From positions 36,022,108-36,086,107 of the forward strand of contig OZ018408.1 in the NCBI GenBank assembly GCA_963969595.1: DNA of 64,000 bases, written 5' to 3'. Below are positions 50,198-61,016 of the stretch, one piece after another. Source of the DNA: Neckera pumila. Lineage: Eukaryota; Streptophyta; Bryopsida; Hypnales; Neckeraceae. The notes beneath the pieces are model-generated. The model searched no databases. It was not told the origin of the DNA and saw only the letters and a program-made list of their open reading frames with translations. Each line of letters opens with the position of its first letter. Within the stretch, counting starts at the first letter, position 1. The translations under genes and the position numbers were made by a program.

Positions 50198-51045
50198 TAT
50201 TCTTGGTCTAGGGACTCTAGCAATCAACCTTCACCGTTATGCTCGTGGCATGTTTCTTGGTTAGAACCGACGTTCTTTGCTTGTAGATTGCTCGTAATCA
50301 TGGTCCGTGGTTTTACCTGCATTGTCACATGATTTCTTTCCTATCTTCTATTTTTTATCCTAAGCCTTTCACATGCCCCTTGAAAGTCTATTTCTAGGTG
50401 GTTCTACAATTTAGCCATCAGGGCTTAATACTATCCGAACCTTTAAACGTTCTCTCACACACCTAAGTAGACCTAATATTAGCCCATAAAAGTGTTTAGG
50501 GTGTTCTCAAACTTCTTGATCAAATTATATCGCATTTGTAGGGATTTCTTCCAAATGCCATGTGAATATACTTATACTATCTTTTAACCCTAATTAACCG
50601 TGAATATGAGAAAAAAGTGGGAAATTTTTTTTTCTGAGATTCAAGTGCTAACTTGGGGGCTCACAGCGTCCTGGGAGCACACAAAATCTAAATGAGGATG
50701 AAGTTGGATCTTTTCTTACTCCCTTATACCTTCTAAAGAACTTAGGCTAGTTATTTTTCTCAAAGAAGTCAAACTTTAAGATCTGAATTTTTACCCTTTT
50801 TTGGTGTTTAATTAGCACTAAATATTATTGAATTTTTGACATAAAACTAAGGGGTAGATGGACTTATAGACCAATAATGGCCTTTTGAAGCCTATGGCGC
50901 AATTTGTTTGTGATTTGGAGTTGTTTTCTAAAAGTTAGAAGTTTGGTTCAGCGTAGAAAATCAAAAATTAGAAGATTAGGATGAAAATCCTATGTGATAG
51001 GTTTACTACTAGGAAAATAGAAGGGGGTGAGTACCCTTGAAAATG

Positions 51046-51053
51046 TATATAAG
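51046..51053 (+). promoter_or_regulatory. Candidate TATA box, plus strand
   Basis: TATATAAG followed by GGACTCATTTTTCTCTCAC. It is oriented toward the orphan exon at 52382. Confidence 0.4.
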
Positions 51054-51779
51054 GGACTCATTTTTCTCTCACAAACATCCCTTGGGCCATTATTTTGGAT
51101 TTCAAAACACTCTGGTCCATTTAGTTGGATTTTTTGGCCATTTTTGAGCCAAAGTTGCAAATGTGTGTTTTGGGAGCATTCTAAGCTCCATTGTTGTTGA
51201 AATTGAAGCTCTCTTTGAAGGCCATTGGGGTCCCTTTAAAAGTTATCTTTTTTTACACTTATCACGCTTATACTACTAACATGAGTCAATTGTTGAAGAG
51301 TTTCAAAGGATTTTGACTAACCTTGTATTATCTTAGAATATATTCCCTCTGTACCTTGGTGATGCCACTTAGGGGGGCTCTCTAGTGTTTTCCTCAAATC
51401 ATTGCGTTTTAGATTGTAATTCACTAATATGTGTTGTGTTGTTAGAACATACTAACAACCTGTACGAACAAAACCCTTGTCCAAACTTGTCCTAAGTTTC
51501 TTATAAACTCCACATATGGCAAAGCTTTGACTTTGGTTAGTTTGAGTTGTTTAGAAATTTGAAGATTTACAAAAACATGGCAAAGCTTTGACTTTGTATA
51601 GTCCCAAAAAATTCTATAAAAAAAATAGAAGTTGTCATCTCTCCAAGTTTAGTTTCCAAAAACACTAGTTTTGGAATTCCAAATTTAGCCTCCAAAAACG
51701 GAATTAGATGTAATTTGCAAATTAGCCTTAGAAAGAAGGAACATGATTCATCTCCAATTAGTATATTAGGATTCTAGGA

Positions 51780-52381
51780 AGTATTGTGTTTGTGCCAAAA
51801 AACCACCACGAAATCACCAAAAACCATCCCAAAAACCGCCCAAGGCCTGGACAAAATTGAGAGGAAGGAGGACTGTGCAAAGGACCCTCCCCCCGATTGG
51901 CCAATCAGAAGGAGCCACATTGCAGCCCCAGTCCCGACCCAGTCAGCAACCGCAAGGGATCTAACCAACCGGCGAGCGACACGTGTCCCGTCAGGAGAAA
52001 AAAAACCGGCCAAACACCAGCCAAGTCGGCCTGAGGCCTCGTTTGAGCCCAGTACGAGCTCTGGTCTATCCAGCCCTCTCAGTACGATCTCTAGTCTATT
52101 CGGCCCTTCCAGTCGGGCTCCGATCTGTCATGATCTGTCTAGCCCTCCCTAGTTTGGGCTCTGGTCTATCCAGCCCTCTTGACCAAATCCAACCTGAACT
52201 GAATGTGTTTGACTCTCAACCTGTGACATAAAACTAGCATTTGGAAGAAAACAAAAACAAAATAGCAAGTAGGGAAAAGAATAGAGGTAGAAGGGAAAGA
52301 AGAAAGTTGTGAAAATCCTCGAAAATTGTATCAAACACCTATCTTTAAGCTGTGAGCAAAAATTCAAGATCACATTCAAAG
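51780..52381 (+). promoter_or_regulatory. GC-rich promoter-like segment with CCAAT palindrome and G-box
   Basis: Within otherwise AT-rich DNA, this segment carries GATTGGCCAATC (51895-51906, two CCAAT boxes in palindrome) and GACACGTGTC (51978-51987, a perfect palindromic G-box/ABRE-like site). The repeat-rich leader 52049-52180 and the ATG at 52382 follow. I interpret it as a promoter captured from a host gene or belonging to the element. The 122-codon ORF across it (51784-52152) is of low complexity and probably not translated. Confidence 0.45.
52049..52180 (+). repeat. About 30-bp tandem repeats of GCTCTGGTCTATCCAGCCCT
   Basis: Three to four imperfect copies near 52055, 52082-52115 and 52157, alternating GCTCTGGTCTATCC and AGCCCTC. 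They lie in the presumed leader before the orphan exon. Confidence 0.65.
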
Positions 52382-52444
52382 ATGGACGACCGGGAGTATC
52401 TCAAGGAGCTACTCTACAACACGGCGGATGAAGCTCAACTTGAG
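52382..52444 (+). CDS. Orphan first exon (21 codons) with splice donor
   Basis: The ATG at 52382 opens MDDREYLKELLYNTADEAQL plus Glu and ends exactly at donor GAG/GTAATT, phase 0. Codon use is GC-rich against the AT-rich flanks. No second exon is visible in the 1.36 kb to the element end. I do not recognise the protein. With the promoter-like segment just upstream, it looks like a captured gene start or a gene whose remainder was lost. Confidence 0.45.
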
Positions 52445-53790
52445 GTAATTCACTAAATTCTTCTTAGTCTTTTAAATTGTTTAGATTTAGCATTATTAAC
52501 ACTTAGCCAAACTTCAAGGTCAATTCAGGGAGTCAAGATTAGATTTTTTTCCCAAGTTTATCTTTAAAAGTCTGTAAATTAAGACTAGAGCTTTCGGAAA
52601 GCATATCACACTTAGGATTTGGAGTTAAAATGAGTGAAAAATAGAGGGATGAAGTTTATCACCTAATTTGGATGAAAAATCATAAAAAAATAACCAAGAG
52701 GAATTAAATTAGGAAATTAGTAAGTAAAAGCAACCTAGATTATAAAAGATAAATTAGAAATTAATTATCGAATTAGGGTTAGCAACAATCTACGGATGAA
52801 GTTTTGAACACTGATTAGCAATCAAACTTCATCCATCAATAACTTTTGACGAGATAGGTGAATTTTCAAGCAAGATAGCATTTTGAAAAGCGTGAATTAG
52901 CCTCTTCAAGGAACAACCCTAAAAACACTAAAAAAATAACTGGCTAGAGTTCAGTCTAAACCTCAAAAATCAAGGATAAAAAGAATTAGGTTATTTCAAC
53001 TTGATCAAAGGAAGAATTTAGCATTAGAAACTCAAAGTAGGAACCTCAAGTAATCCCAAAGTGATTCGAATTTCAAGAAAGACTAAAAATCCTAGGAGAT
53101 TTTTAAGGATGAAGTTTGGGTTAAGAAATGGATGAAATCAACCTAAATTAGTTCATCCAAGTCAAAACTTAGGATTTAGGTAGGGCCCAGACACTTGGAA
53201 CTAGGGTTCAATTTTCAAGGATAATTGAATTAAAGAGCACATTTTAAACCGTGGATGAAGTTTAAATAGCCCTAAAAGGGCTAAACTTCATCCATCAATA
53301 ACTTTTGCTAGAAGAATGGGATAGGGTCAAATTTTATGTTTTTTAAGATGACATGAAGTGTTCTATCATTTAGAATTGTTAAATTTAGACTGTAACTAGT
53401 TACAAGTCAAAGCCACCATGAACTTTTTTGATTGAAGAAGTTAAAGTAAAAATTGTCAATTGTTGCATTTCTTTGGTTTTCGTGTATATTGTGGATATTA
53501 GGAACTTAGAAAAGATCCATTGCTTGGAAGGCATAGTAGATTGATGCTAGGCACCCATAGGTTGATCAAAATTCCGCACGAAAACTAGAGTCCGGTTGTG
53601 CTCTATTATTTATCAAGGGTGGATAATGACTGCCATGTCATTTTTTTTATTTTTTTTTTGGCTTAAAATGATATTTATAGAAAAAATTTAAAAATATAAA
53701 AAAATTTGAAAATAAAAAATTCTGACAGCCCTGTACTGTTGTTCATTGAATCTGGCTAGATTAGGGAACAGGCCCTCCAAGGCCCCCAAA
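52445..53790. other. Right interior of the 8.5-kb element, no supportable gene
   Basis: AT-rich, intron-like sequence. CTTCATCCATCAATAACTTTTG occurs near 52830 and again near 53287, an internal direct repeat. No exon is recognised. Confidence 0.45.
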
Positions 53791-53811
53791 TCCCATCTAA
53801 TGATTCTACAT

Positions 53812-54456
53812 TTAATCCCTAAATGTCCAAGGCACCCAAATCTGGTGTTTGCAAAACTTTGAAGTTAAATAAAACCTAACCAAGTTGCTATTTTTAATAG
53901 TTTATATTTTAAAAAAATCCTTTTTGAAGTCTAATTTTAGCACCAAAAAATTTGATCTTGACAATGCATGATAGTGATTTTTCTATTCAAGTTTTTGTAC
54001 AAGGGTATCCATTGCAATCTTGACTTCCCGTAGTGTTGAGAGCTCTTTGAAATGAGCCTCATATACACTAGATCTTGGAGAGAAATCACATTCAAAATTG
54101 ATTTAAAAAAATTGTGGAGTAGATTTTAAGAAGCCATAAATTGATCGGAGTTATACAAGTTAGGCCCTTTAACCTCATATTTTTCTGGTCACCAACTTTT
54201 TAGATTTGACTTCTGTAAAGAGGATTGAAAGATTTTTGCAATTTTAGCACCCTCATGGTCAAACATTATAATCTTTGACTCCATAAGTGATATTGTTGTG
54301 TTTTCTTTTCCTATAAGATCTCTAATATGTCTAGTTTGGATTTGTACGGTTACAATTCAAAAAAAATTGATACAACTTATCAAAATGTCGACATTTTGTT
54401 CAATTTAGAGCAAATTCCAGGAAGCCCAAAACAGGCCTTGGGCATTTAGGGATTAA
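53812..54456. mobile_element. TTAA-type element, 0.64 kb, between gag and pol
   Basis: Inverted ends TTAATCCCTAAATGTCCAAG and TTAATCCCTAAATGCCCAAG differ at one of twenty positions. TTAA lies at 53812-53815 and 54453-54456. It sits only eight bases from the right end of the 8.5-kb element. Confidence 0.85.
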
Positions 54457-55014
54457 TGATAATATTAGAATAGTGCACCATGTTTCCTTAATTCCGAAGA
54501 GTAGTCAAATTAATTGTGATAATTTTCTTTTAGTTGAAAAATGTAAATCCATTGAGAACGTTAAAAATGATGAACAAGTGAGAACTAGAGCTCAAGTTGC
54601 CAAACATACACCGATTGGGAGTCAATCTATTGTTAATGCCGATGTGACATCACCAATAGAAATTGACAATTCCAATCAATCTGAGGGAAATCAGGTGCCA
54701 GTGGTCACACCACTGATTCAGCCAGGGTCCACCATTGCTCCAATTGGTATTAATGAAACTATTTTAATACGTGATAAAACCAATGGGGTTATACCACCCC
54801 AATTGGAACAATAAACGATACCAATAGGAAATCTTGCGCCATTGGCAATCCCATTGGCAAAATCAAATTTGAGAACTTTTTATCCTATTACCAATGGAAA
54901 ATTCTATGTGTTTCAACCAGCTCCTGGAATTTTTAAACATCCTTTATCAAATTTATCTCAATTAAATAATAATCATTTAAATATGGCAAATCCAATTGGT
55001 GAAGAACCGGAATT

Positions 55015-55211
55015 CACTAAAAGAAAACTATGTTGGATCCTACAAAACCATGTAGGATTGGTTTTGTTGAGTTCCTAATTTTCAACACAGAATTGTGCTT
55101 TTTGTAGCATAGAATGCTTTTTCCAACGCAAAATTTTGCATTGGAAACTAGGAACTCAACAAAACCAATCCCACATGGTTTTGTGGGATCCAACGCAATT
55201 TTCTTCTAGTG
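55015..55211. mobile_element. CACTA fold-back MITE, 197 bp, with ATT target duplication
   Basis: The left end CACTAAAAGAAAACTATG and the inverted right end CACTAGAAGAAAATTGCG continue as nearly perfect arms (GTTGGATCCYACAAAACCA and on to GAGTTCCTA) around a small centre. A perfect 3-bp duplication ATT flanks it (55012-55014, 55212-55214), the CACTA hallmark. Excising element plus one ATT restores an open pol frame reading EEPELLEQLNWRKQ. Confidence 0.92.
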
Positions 55212-55859
55212 ATTATTGCTGGAACAACTTAATTGGAGAAAACAAATAGTCTCAATTGGAGAGCAATCATTGCTAGTTAAATATAATTGACCTTCTAAGC
55301 AAAAAAGGTATAAACCAATTAATATTATGCATGGAATGTTGCGTATGCTATATTAGAGGATTTAAGAAATTTAAAAGTTGACATATCCATAAAACAATTG
55401 TTAGGAGTAGCACCACATTATAGGGCTACCTTGCAATCTAATTTAGTGAGAAAAAGAGGGAATAATATGGTTAATGAAGTTGCCATTAGTCCAAATCCGG
55501 GCACTCCTATGATAGATGTGACAATTGATGGAATTTAAATTAGTGGAGTTCTAGTTGATGGAGGTTCAAGTGTAAATTTGATAAATTGGAAACTGTAATT
55601 AGTCTTCATTTGGATGGATTACAAGACACTAAATTAGTTCTACAAATGGCGGATCAAAGCCGTGTAATACCAAAAGGTGTTTTTACCTAAAATAAAATCT
55701 ATGATATCCAATATTATATATTTTATAGATTACATTTTTCTTCAACGGTTGTCACCAAATGCATTCAATCCCATTTTATTGATATTCCTTGGTTATATCA
55801 GGCCAAAGCTAAAGATGATTGGGGTAGGGGACTATTAACAATTGGGTTAGATTTATCTA

Positions 55860-55961
55860 AAGTTAAATTACAAATGTATTCAAAAAAAATATTATGGGGA
55901 GACACAATGGAAGTTAAATTACAAATGTATTCAAAAAAACATTATGGGGAGACACAATGGA
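55860..55961 (+). repeat. 51-bp tandem duplication within pol
   Basis: Two adjacent copies from AGTTAAATTACAAATG to GGAGACACAATGGA, nearly identical and in-frame (17 codons). The high identity shows it arose late, after pol had begun to decay or shortly before. Confidence 0.85.
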
Positions 55962-56862
55962 AGTCACTTGAATATACAAGTGATTTTTATTATGACTTTG
56001 ATATAGAACGTAATATTAGGACCAATTGAGTTCAATTACATGGATCATTCAAACAAAATAAATTACCACTTGCTAGAGTTTTCAAAGAAATAGGGTTAGT
56101 GGAATATTTATTACCTTGTAATAAATGTAAAGAGGGAGAAGATTTCAATCAGGCAATTGAGTCTTGGTTGATGAATAAGCAAGTTTATGGAATAACAAAT
56201 GTCTAATTGGAATTAGAACCCTCTTGGACAATAGATAGTATACCGCAACAGTATTGTACAGGCAGAAGCCAAGGTCAATGAAACTTTCGTTAGCACAAAT
56301 CCTCATATCCTATTTCAATTGAAAAACATGTCCCTAAGGATTTATATAATGATTTAAATATTGGTAGTGAGGAGGATCCAAAAATAATTCAAAGAAGTAG
56401 GGATTTAAAATTGGAAGAAATAAACCAATAGTTAGCATTCTTTAAAACCTATTTGGATACTTTTTCTTTTTCTTATAAGGATTTTAAAAAGGGTGCCACC
56501 AAAGATATGTGAACATCATATAACTTTAGAAGAAAATGCTAAACCGGTACACCAAAGGCAATATAGACTTAACCCAAAATATTCTTTATTGGTTAAGGAA
56601 GAGATAGATAGACTCTTAAATATAGGATTAATTAACCCATTCCCACTTACTGAATGGATAAGTCCAATTGTTGTTGTATCCAAAAAGAATGGCAAAATTT
56701 GTATATGTCACTATAGGAAGTTGAATGCGGCCATTGAAAGATTACTTCCCATTACCCTTTATGGATAGTGTATTAGATTCGGTGAAGGGTCATGAATTAT
56801 AGTCATTTTTAGATGGTTTTTTGGATTATAATCAAATTACTATAGCCTGAAAAGATCAACTA

Positions 56863-57445
56863 TTAATCCCTAAAATCCCATTGTCCCTATAGGGGACAAA
56901 ATGGATTTGGAGCAGATTCCTATGAGTTCAATTTTTGGTAAAACTTTCTAAAACTTTCCCGTGAGATAGAAAATTTTATTAGCTCTTTGGGAATGTAATT
57001 TTTATTTCAATCGATGCCCGGTAGCAAAAGTTATGCTACAATAACCTCAAAATGGGAAAGACTGGGCATCAAAAAATATCCATAAAAAACTGAAATAAAA
57101 TTTTTAATTATTTTTTTCTAATAGATTATATTTTTGTCTAAATAGAAAGCTTTGATTCATTCCATTTGGATTAGTGATGTGAAAGTTATAGAGTTTCTTG
57201 TTTTGCGAGCAATCAAAGCATCTTATTGAAAAAAACTTTTTCTTTCACTTTGAATGCTGATATCTTTCAATCTTTATGATCAAACATCACGAAATTTTAC
57301 CACATGATCTGAAAAAAGTGTAGTACAAGATCCTGTGATTAGATCCTAAAAAAAGTATTTTTTTTATTTCTTAGATGAACTCAACAAAAATAGCAATTTT
57401 GAGTGATTTTTGACAGAGAAATGGCCTTCGGACTTTTGGGGTTAA
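56863..57445. mobile_element. TTAA-type element, 0.58 kb, in reverse transcriptase
   Basis: The left end is TTAATCCCTAAAATCCCATT and the inverted right end TTAACCCCAAAAGTCC, with TTAA at 56863-56866 and 57442-57445. It interrupts RT between YNQITIA and LPFG. It is the shortest copy and shares family interior blocks (GAGTGATTTTTGACAGAG near the right end). Confidence 0.85.
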
Positions 57446-57743
57446 CTAATTTTATTATCGATTGCCATTTGGTGTGTGCAATGGACTTGGTACTTTCTAG
57501 CAAACTGTCAAAGTAGCCTTCCATAAATACCTCCATAAATTCAAGGAGATTTTTCTGGATAATTTTTGTGTTTTTGATACTAAAGAAGATCATCCTACCC
57601 AATTGGCTCTTTGCTTTGAGCAATGTAACCAATTTGGCATTTTTCTTAATGCGGCCAAATGTCAATTCACGGTCCCTTATAATAAAACTATTGGATCACA
57701 TTTTAGTAAAGAAGGTATAAGTACCGATTCTGATAAAATTAAT

Positions 57744-58655
57744 TTAACCCCTAAATACCAAAGCATTTTCCAGGCTCCAAAACCACAGAAAACTACCATT
57801 TTTGCTGCGATCACTTCCTAAACCAATTTTTTTTTTTTAGAATCTAACCATAGGATCTTATACTTCACTTGTCTTAGATCATGTGGTAAAAATTTCATGA
57901 TATTTGACCGCAAGGATTGGAAGATATTAGCATTTGAAGTTGGAAAAAGAAGTTCTTTTGAACTGTGGCCTGCAATTTCAGATGACTTTGACGGCCAGTT
58001 GTGGATTTTAATTGCACCACACACCATAAAAAGTTAAATTTTTTAATTTTGGGCATTTGAATTGAGAGTCGGGGAATTTTTTTTCAGAATGTCAAAACTT
58101 GAATTTCACATATAAAAAAATTGTTAAGTAGAAGTAAGCCCAAAATTGAACAAAACACTAAATCATTAATAGCTCTTATGTGGAATTAAAACACCATAAT
58201 CCCAACTATGGGATTGTTCTTGCAGACAAACTTAGCCTTGCCAAAAAAAAAATGAAAAAATTTGAGAATTGCATTCAAAAGTGAATTCTATAAGGGTTTT
58301 TTTTGAAGATGTTTAGATTGTCCGAAAAACAAGATTGTCCGTAACTTTCTTGTTCTGAGTCTAAATAGAATGAATCAAAGTTCAAATGTAGACAAAAACA
58401 TGATCTTTGAGAAAAGAAAAGAAAACTTAAGAAAATTTAATTTTGTAAAGTTTTTTTTTTCTACCTGGCAAATTGCTTTTTTGACTTCGGGTGGCTCCCA
58501 AGCATTGATTGAAAGAAAATTATATTTTTAGAAAGCTAATATGATTTTCTATCTTCAAAAAAAGTTTCAAAAAATCAAGTCAAAATTTTAGGTCGCGCGA
58601 GCCTACCTAAAATCCCAAGTGTCCCTCAAGGGGACTTGGGGACTTTAGGGGTTAA
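57744..58655. mobile_element. TTAA-type element, 0.91 kb, between RT and RNase H
   Basis: The left end is TTAACCCCTAAATACC and the inverted right end TTAACCCCTAAAGTCCC, with TTAA at 57744-57747 and 58652-58655. Host frame reads SDKINL before it and IDNTLQFKTLTD after it with one TTAA retained. Its interior is closely related to that of the 39723-40654 copy, in the same orientation. Confidence 0.9.
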
Positions 58656-60294
58656 TTGATAATACTCTTCAATTCAAAACATTAACGGATGTCAGGTTTT
58701 GTGAATTTGGTAAGTTATTATAGGACAGCGGTTAAGGACTTTGCAACACATGCTGCACCATTAATAAGTTTATTAAAGAAATTGGAATAAGGAAAAAACC
58801 CTATGTAGACCCCGGAGTACACTAAAGCATTTATTACATTAAAAGAATGATTGAATTTGCTCTAGTATTGATTCTTCCCAATTGGAATGAACCATTCCAC
58901 GTTTATATGAATGCTTCTAATATAGCATTGGAGTATGTCTTGAGCCAAAAAGATAATTAGAATATGGACCACCCAATCTATTTTATAAGTAGACAATTGA
59001 TAGCTGCAGAGAAAAACTTTATTACCATTGAATGTGAAGCATTAGTATGATTTTTGCTATTAAGAAATTTTGTCATTACCTATTGGGATATCCATTTACA
59101 TTTTATGTTGATCATGACGCAATATAATATTTAATAAATAAATCTGATTTTAGTGGCTGATTGGCAAGATGGGTGTTATTTTTATAGGAATTTAATTTTT
59201 CAATTGTTGTACGTCCTGGTAAAATCCATACCAATGTTGACCACTTATCATGATTGAAATCTCTTAGTTTAAGTAATACTATACCAATTGATGATGAGTT
59301 GTCAGATGGCCAATTATTTGTAGTAGAGGCTATCCAATCGAAATATAAGGATATTCTGGATTATTTCATGACTAACTAAATACCAAATCAATTGAGTGAC
59401 AAAGAAGTTAAATATATGTTACATAAATGTGCTCCATATACTTCAATAAATGATGTTTTATATAAAAAGGGGTGGATGGAATATTACAACGTTGTATATT
59501 TTCAAATGAAATTCCTATGGTTTTAGAGGATTGTCATACCAATAGATGTGTTGGTCATTTTGCGGGGGATAGCACCACTCATAAGGCTCTAATGGCTTGC
59601 TATTGGTAGCCAACTCTTTTTAAAGACGCCCGCCAATATGCCCGCACTTATGATCCGTGTCAACGGGTGGACCGTCCAACACCTTCAAAAGCTATGTCAT
59701 TACAATTTCTATTGGCATTAGCTCCGTTTGAAAAGTAGGGGATTGACTTTGTCAGTCCAGTTACTCCTCTAGTACCGATTGGGATGAAAAATTATGGGGA
59801 GTTCTTTGGGTTTACCAAACAGCCTATAAAATAACTACTAAATATACACCATTCCAATTGGTCTATGGGCAAGAAGCTATACTGCCAATTGAATTTGAAC
59901 TATCTTCCTTACGTATAGCAACTAGCAATAGGTTAGGTTATATTCCTACAGTAGTCTAAAGGCCACACTTTGTCAATTGGAACACTTAGATGAAAATCAA
60001 AGAGAGTCTGTATACGATATTTATGCTGCCCAACAAAAACGGAAATCTTTTTATGATATTAAACTACATCCTAAGCAATTCAAAGTGGAAGATTTAGTTT
60101 TACTTTATGATAGTAGATTTCTTTAAACTCCCAAGGGAATTTCAATTCCATTGGTTGAGACCTTACTTATTGTAGATATGAATCCTAATGGTTCTGCTCA
60201 ATTGCAAGATTCTGAGGGTAAATTACTTCCTACTCATATCAATGGCTATTGGTTAAGACTGTATTACAATTTAGTCGGATTTGGCTTCAATGAT

Positions 60295-60307
60295 GGAGTG
60301 GGGGAGG
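60295..60307 (+). other. Polypurine tract and start of the 3' LTR
   Basis: GGAGTGGGGGAGGTG immediately precedes TGTAATTCC (60308), the expected layout of a polypurine tract and an LTR beginning with TG. The LTR end was not found. It may lie beyond, or be disrupted by, the elements at 61 and 62.8 kb. Confidence 0.55.
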
Positions 60308-61016
60308 TGTAATTCCGATTGTTGGTTGAGTGGGAGATTTTACTTAAAAAATATTAGTACTTATTAAAATGAATAATAATAATAAAAATTAGAAAAAAAA
60401 TATCAATAAAATGAAAATATAATAATAATGATAGTAATGTAATAGAATTAAATAATGAAAGATTAAGGCCATTAATGTGGATAAGGGAAGAAATTTAAAT
60501 GCAATGGAAAAAGTATAAAGTGAAAAATGATAGTTATTAGTATAGGAAGTGATAATAATCTTAACAAATAGATAAAATAAGACAACATGATAATAAGATA
60601 AGAGTGATAGTAATAATTTGGAGTGTTTGTAAAAGAAAGAGTCTACATTTATATATATATATAAGGGAAAATAGTTTAGGTGAAAGACCAATTGGAAAGA
60701 AATAATGTGGAATGTATATTAGTGTAGAATTTAGAAGAATGTATCTTTCAATTGGTTGATTCAAAAACCAAACAATGTAAAAATAAATTTAAAAAAAAGA
60801 ACAAAAATAAAATAAAATAAAATGAAATTTTTAAAAAGAAAAAAGCAAAACAAAATAAAATAAAGAAAGAAAGAAATTAATATCTATACAAATTAAATGC
60901 AAACATTCTTAAGATAAATTCTCAAAGACAATTTAAATATAAGATATTCTAATTATTACGATTATGACTAGATGGGATAATTACTGCCTATTTTGATTGA
61001 TGTGAAATTATGAAGA
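60308..61016. other. AT-rich sequence, presumed 3' LTR start
   Basis: Very A-rich with many AATAAT and AAAATAAAATAAA strings and a TATATATATATAAGG near 60650. ORFs here are low-complexity. No matching 5' copy was found. Confidence 0.35.

Larger units (their letters stand above)
45303..53804. mobile_element. 8.5-kb element with long terminal inverted repeats, superfamily unknown
   Basis: The left end ATCATTAGATGGAATTCGG and the inverted right end ATCATTAGATGGGATTTGG stay similar for about 40 bp. Most differences are transitions, as expected from decay of methylated DNA. It separates gag (zinc knuckles at 45213) from pol (54473), so it was inserted into the retrotransposon. I could not identify a target duplication: the flanks CTTTGTG and TCTACAT do not match. 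The interior has no transposase ORF, several internal repeats, TATA-like promoters and two orphan first exons. Confidence 0.6.
54473..60305 (+). pseudogene. pol: Gypsy pol: protease, reverse transcriptase, RNase H, integrase; broken
   Basis: A linker (54473-55080) precedes protease with VLVDGGSSVNLI near 55548. RT starts near 56493 (KICEHHITLEENAKPVHQRQ, then EWISPIVVVSKKNGKICICH) and continues as FLDGFLDYNQITIA (56806 on), LPFGVCNGLGTF (57464 on), FLDN (57552-57563) and FGIFLNAAKCQFTVP. FLDN replaces the usual (Y/F)xDD, so a catalytic Asp is changed. The connection has YYRTAVKDFATHAAPLISLL and RNase H has VYMNASNIALEYVLSQ. Integrase keeps the two His of its zinc site (CHTNRCVGH) but has Tyr for the first Cys (TYDPCQ). 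It retains GIDFVSP, then has lost about 100 residues including the other acidic catalytic residues, resuming at KYTPFQLVYGQEAILP. Several stops and frameshifts occur. Insertions: CACTA MITE 55015-55211 and two TTAA elements. Confidence 0.9.
38130..60312 (+). mobile_element. Ty3/gypsy retrotransposon, non-chromovirus type, expanded by insertions
   Basis: Seen in order: primer-binding-like site, gag with zinc knuckles, protease (VLVDGGSSVNLI), reverse transcriptase, RNase H, integrase and a polypurine tract. The order protease-RT-RNaseH-integrase defines Ty3/gypsy. The C-terminus of integrase ends in NGYWLRLYYNL without a chromodomain, and the protease is DGGS type, as in Athila/Tat-like plant lineages. 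Subtracting the listed insertions leaves about 6.3 kb of internal region. Stops, frameshifts and an integrase deletion show that it is dead. Confidence 0.88.

Noticed and set aside
51784..52152. 122-codon ORF as a protein gene
   Set aside because: Lies over promoter-like and leader repeat sequence; low-complexity Pro/Ser/Thr translation, while the downstream ATG has a proper splice donor.
38130..60312. Endogenous virus other than a retrotransposon
   Set aside because: No envelope-like or capsid-jelly-roll gene; the gene order is that of an ordinary plant Ty3/gypsy element.
60389..60764. Hydrophobic minus-strand ORFs as membrane proteins
   Set aside because: Translation of A-rich low-complexity DNA; Leu/Tyr/Ile-rich only because of base composition.
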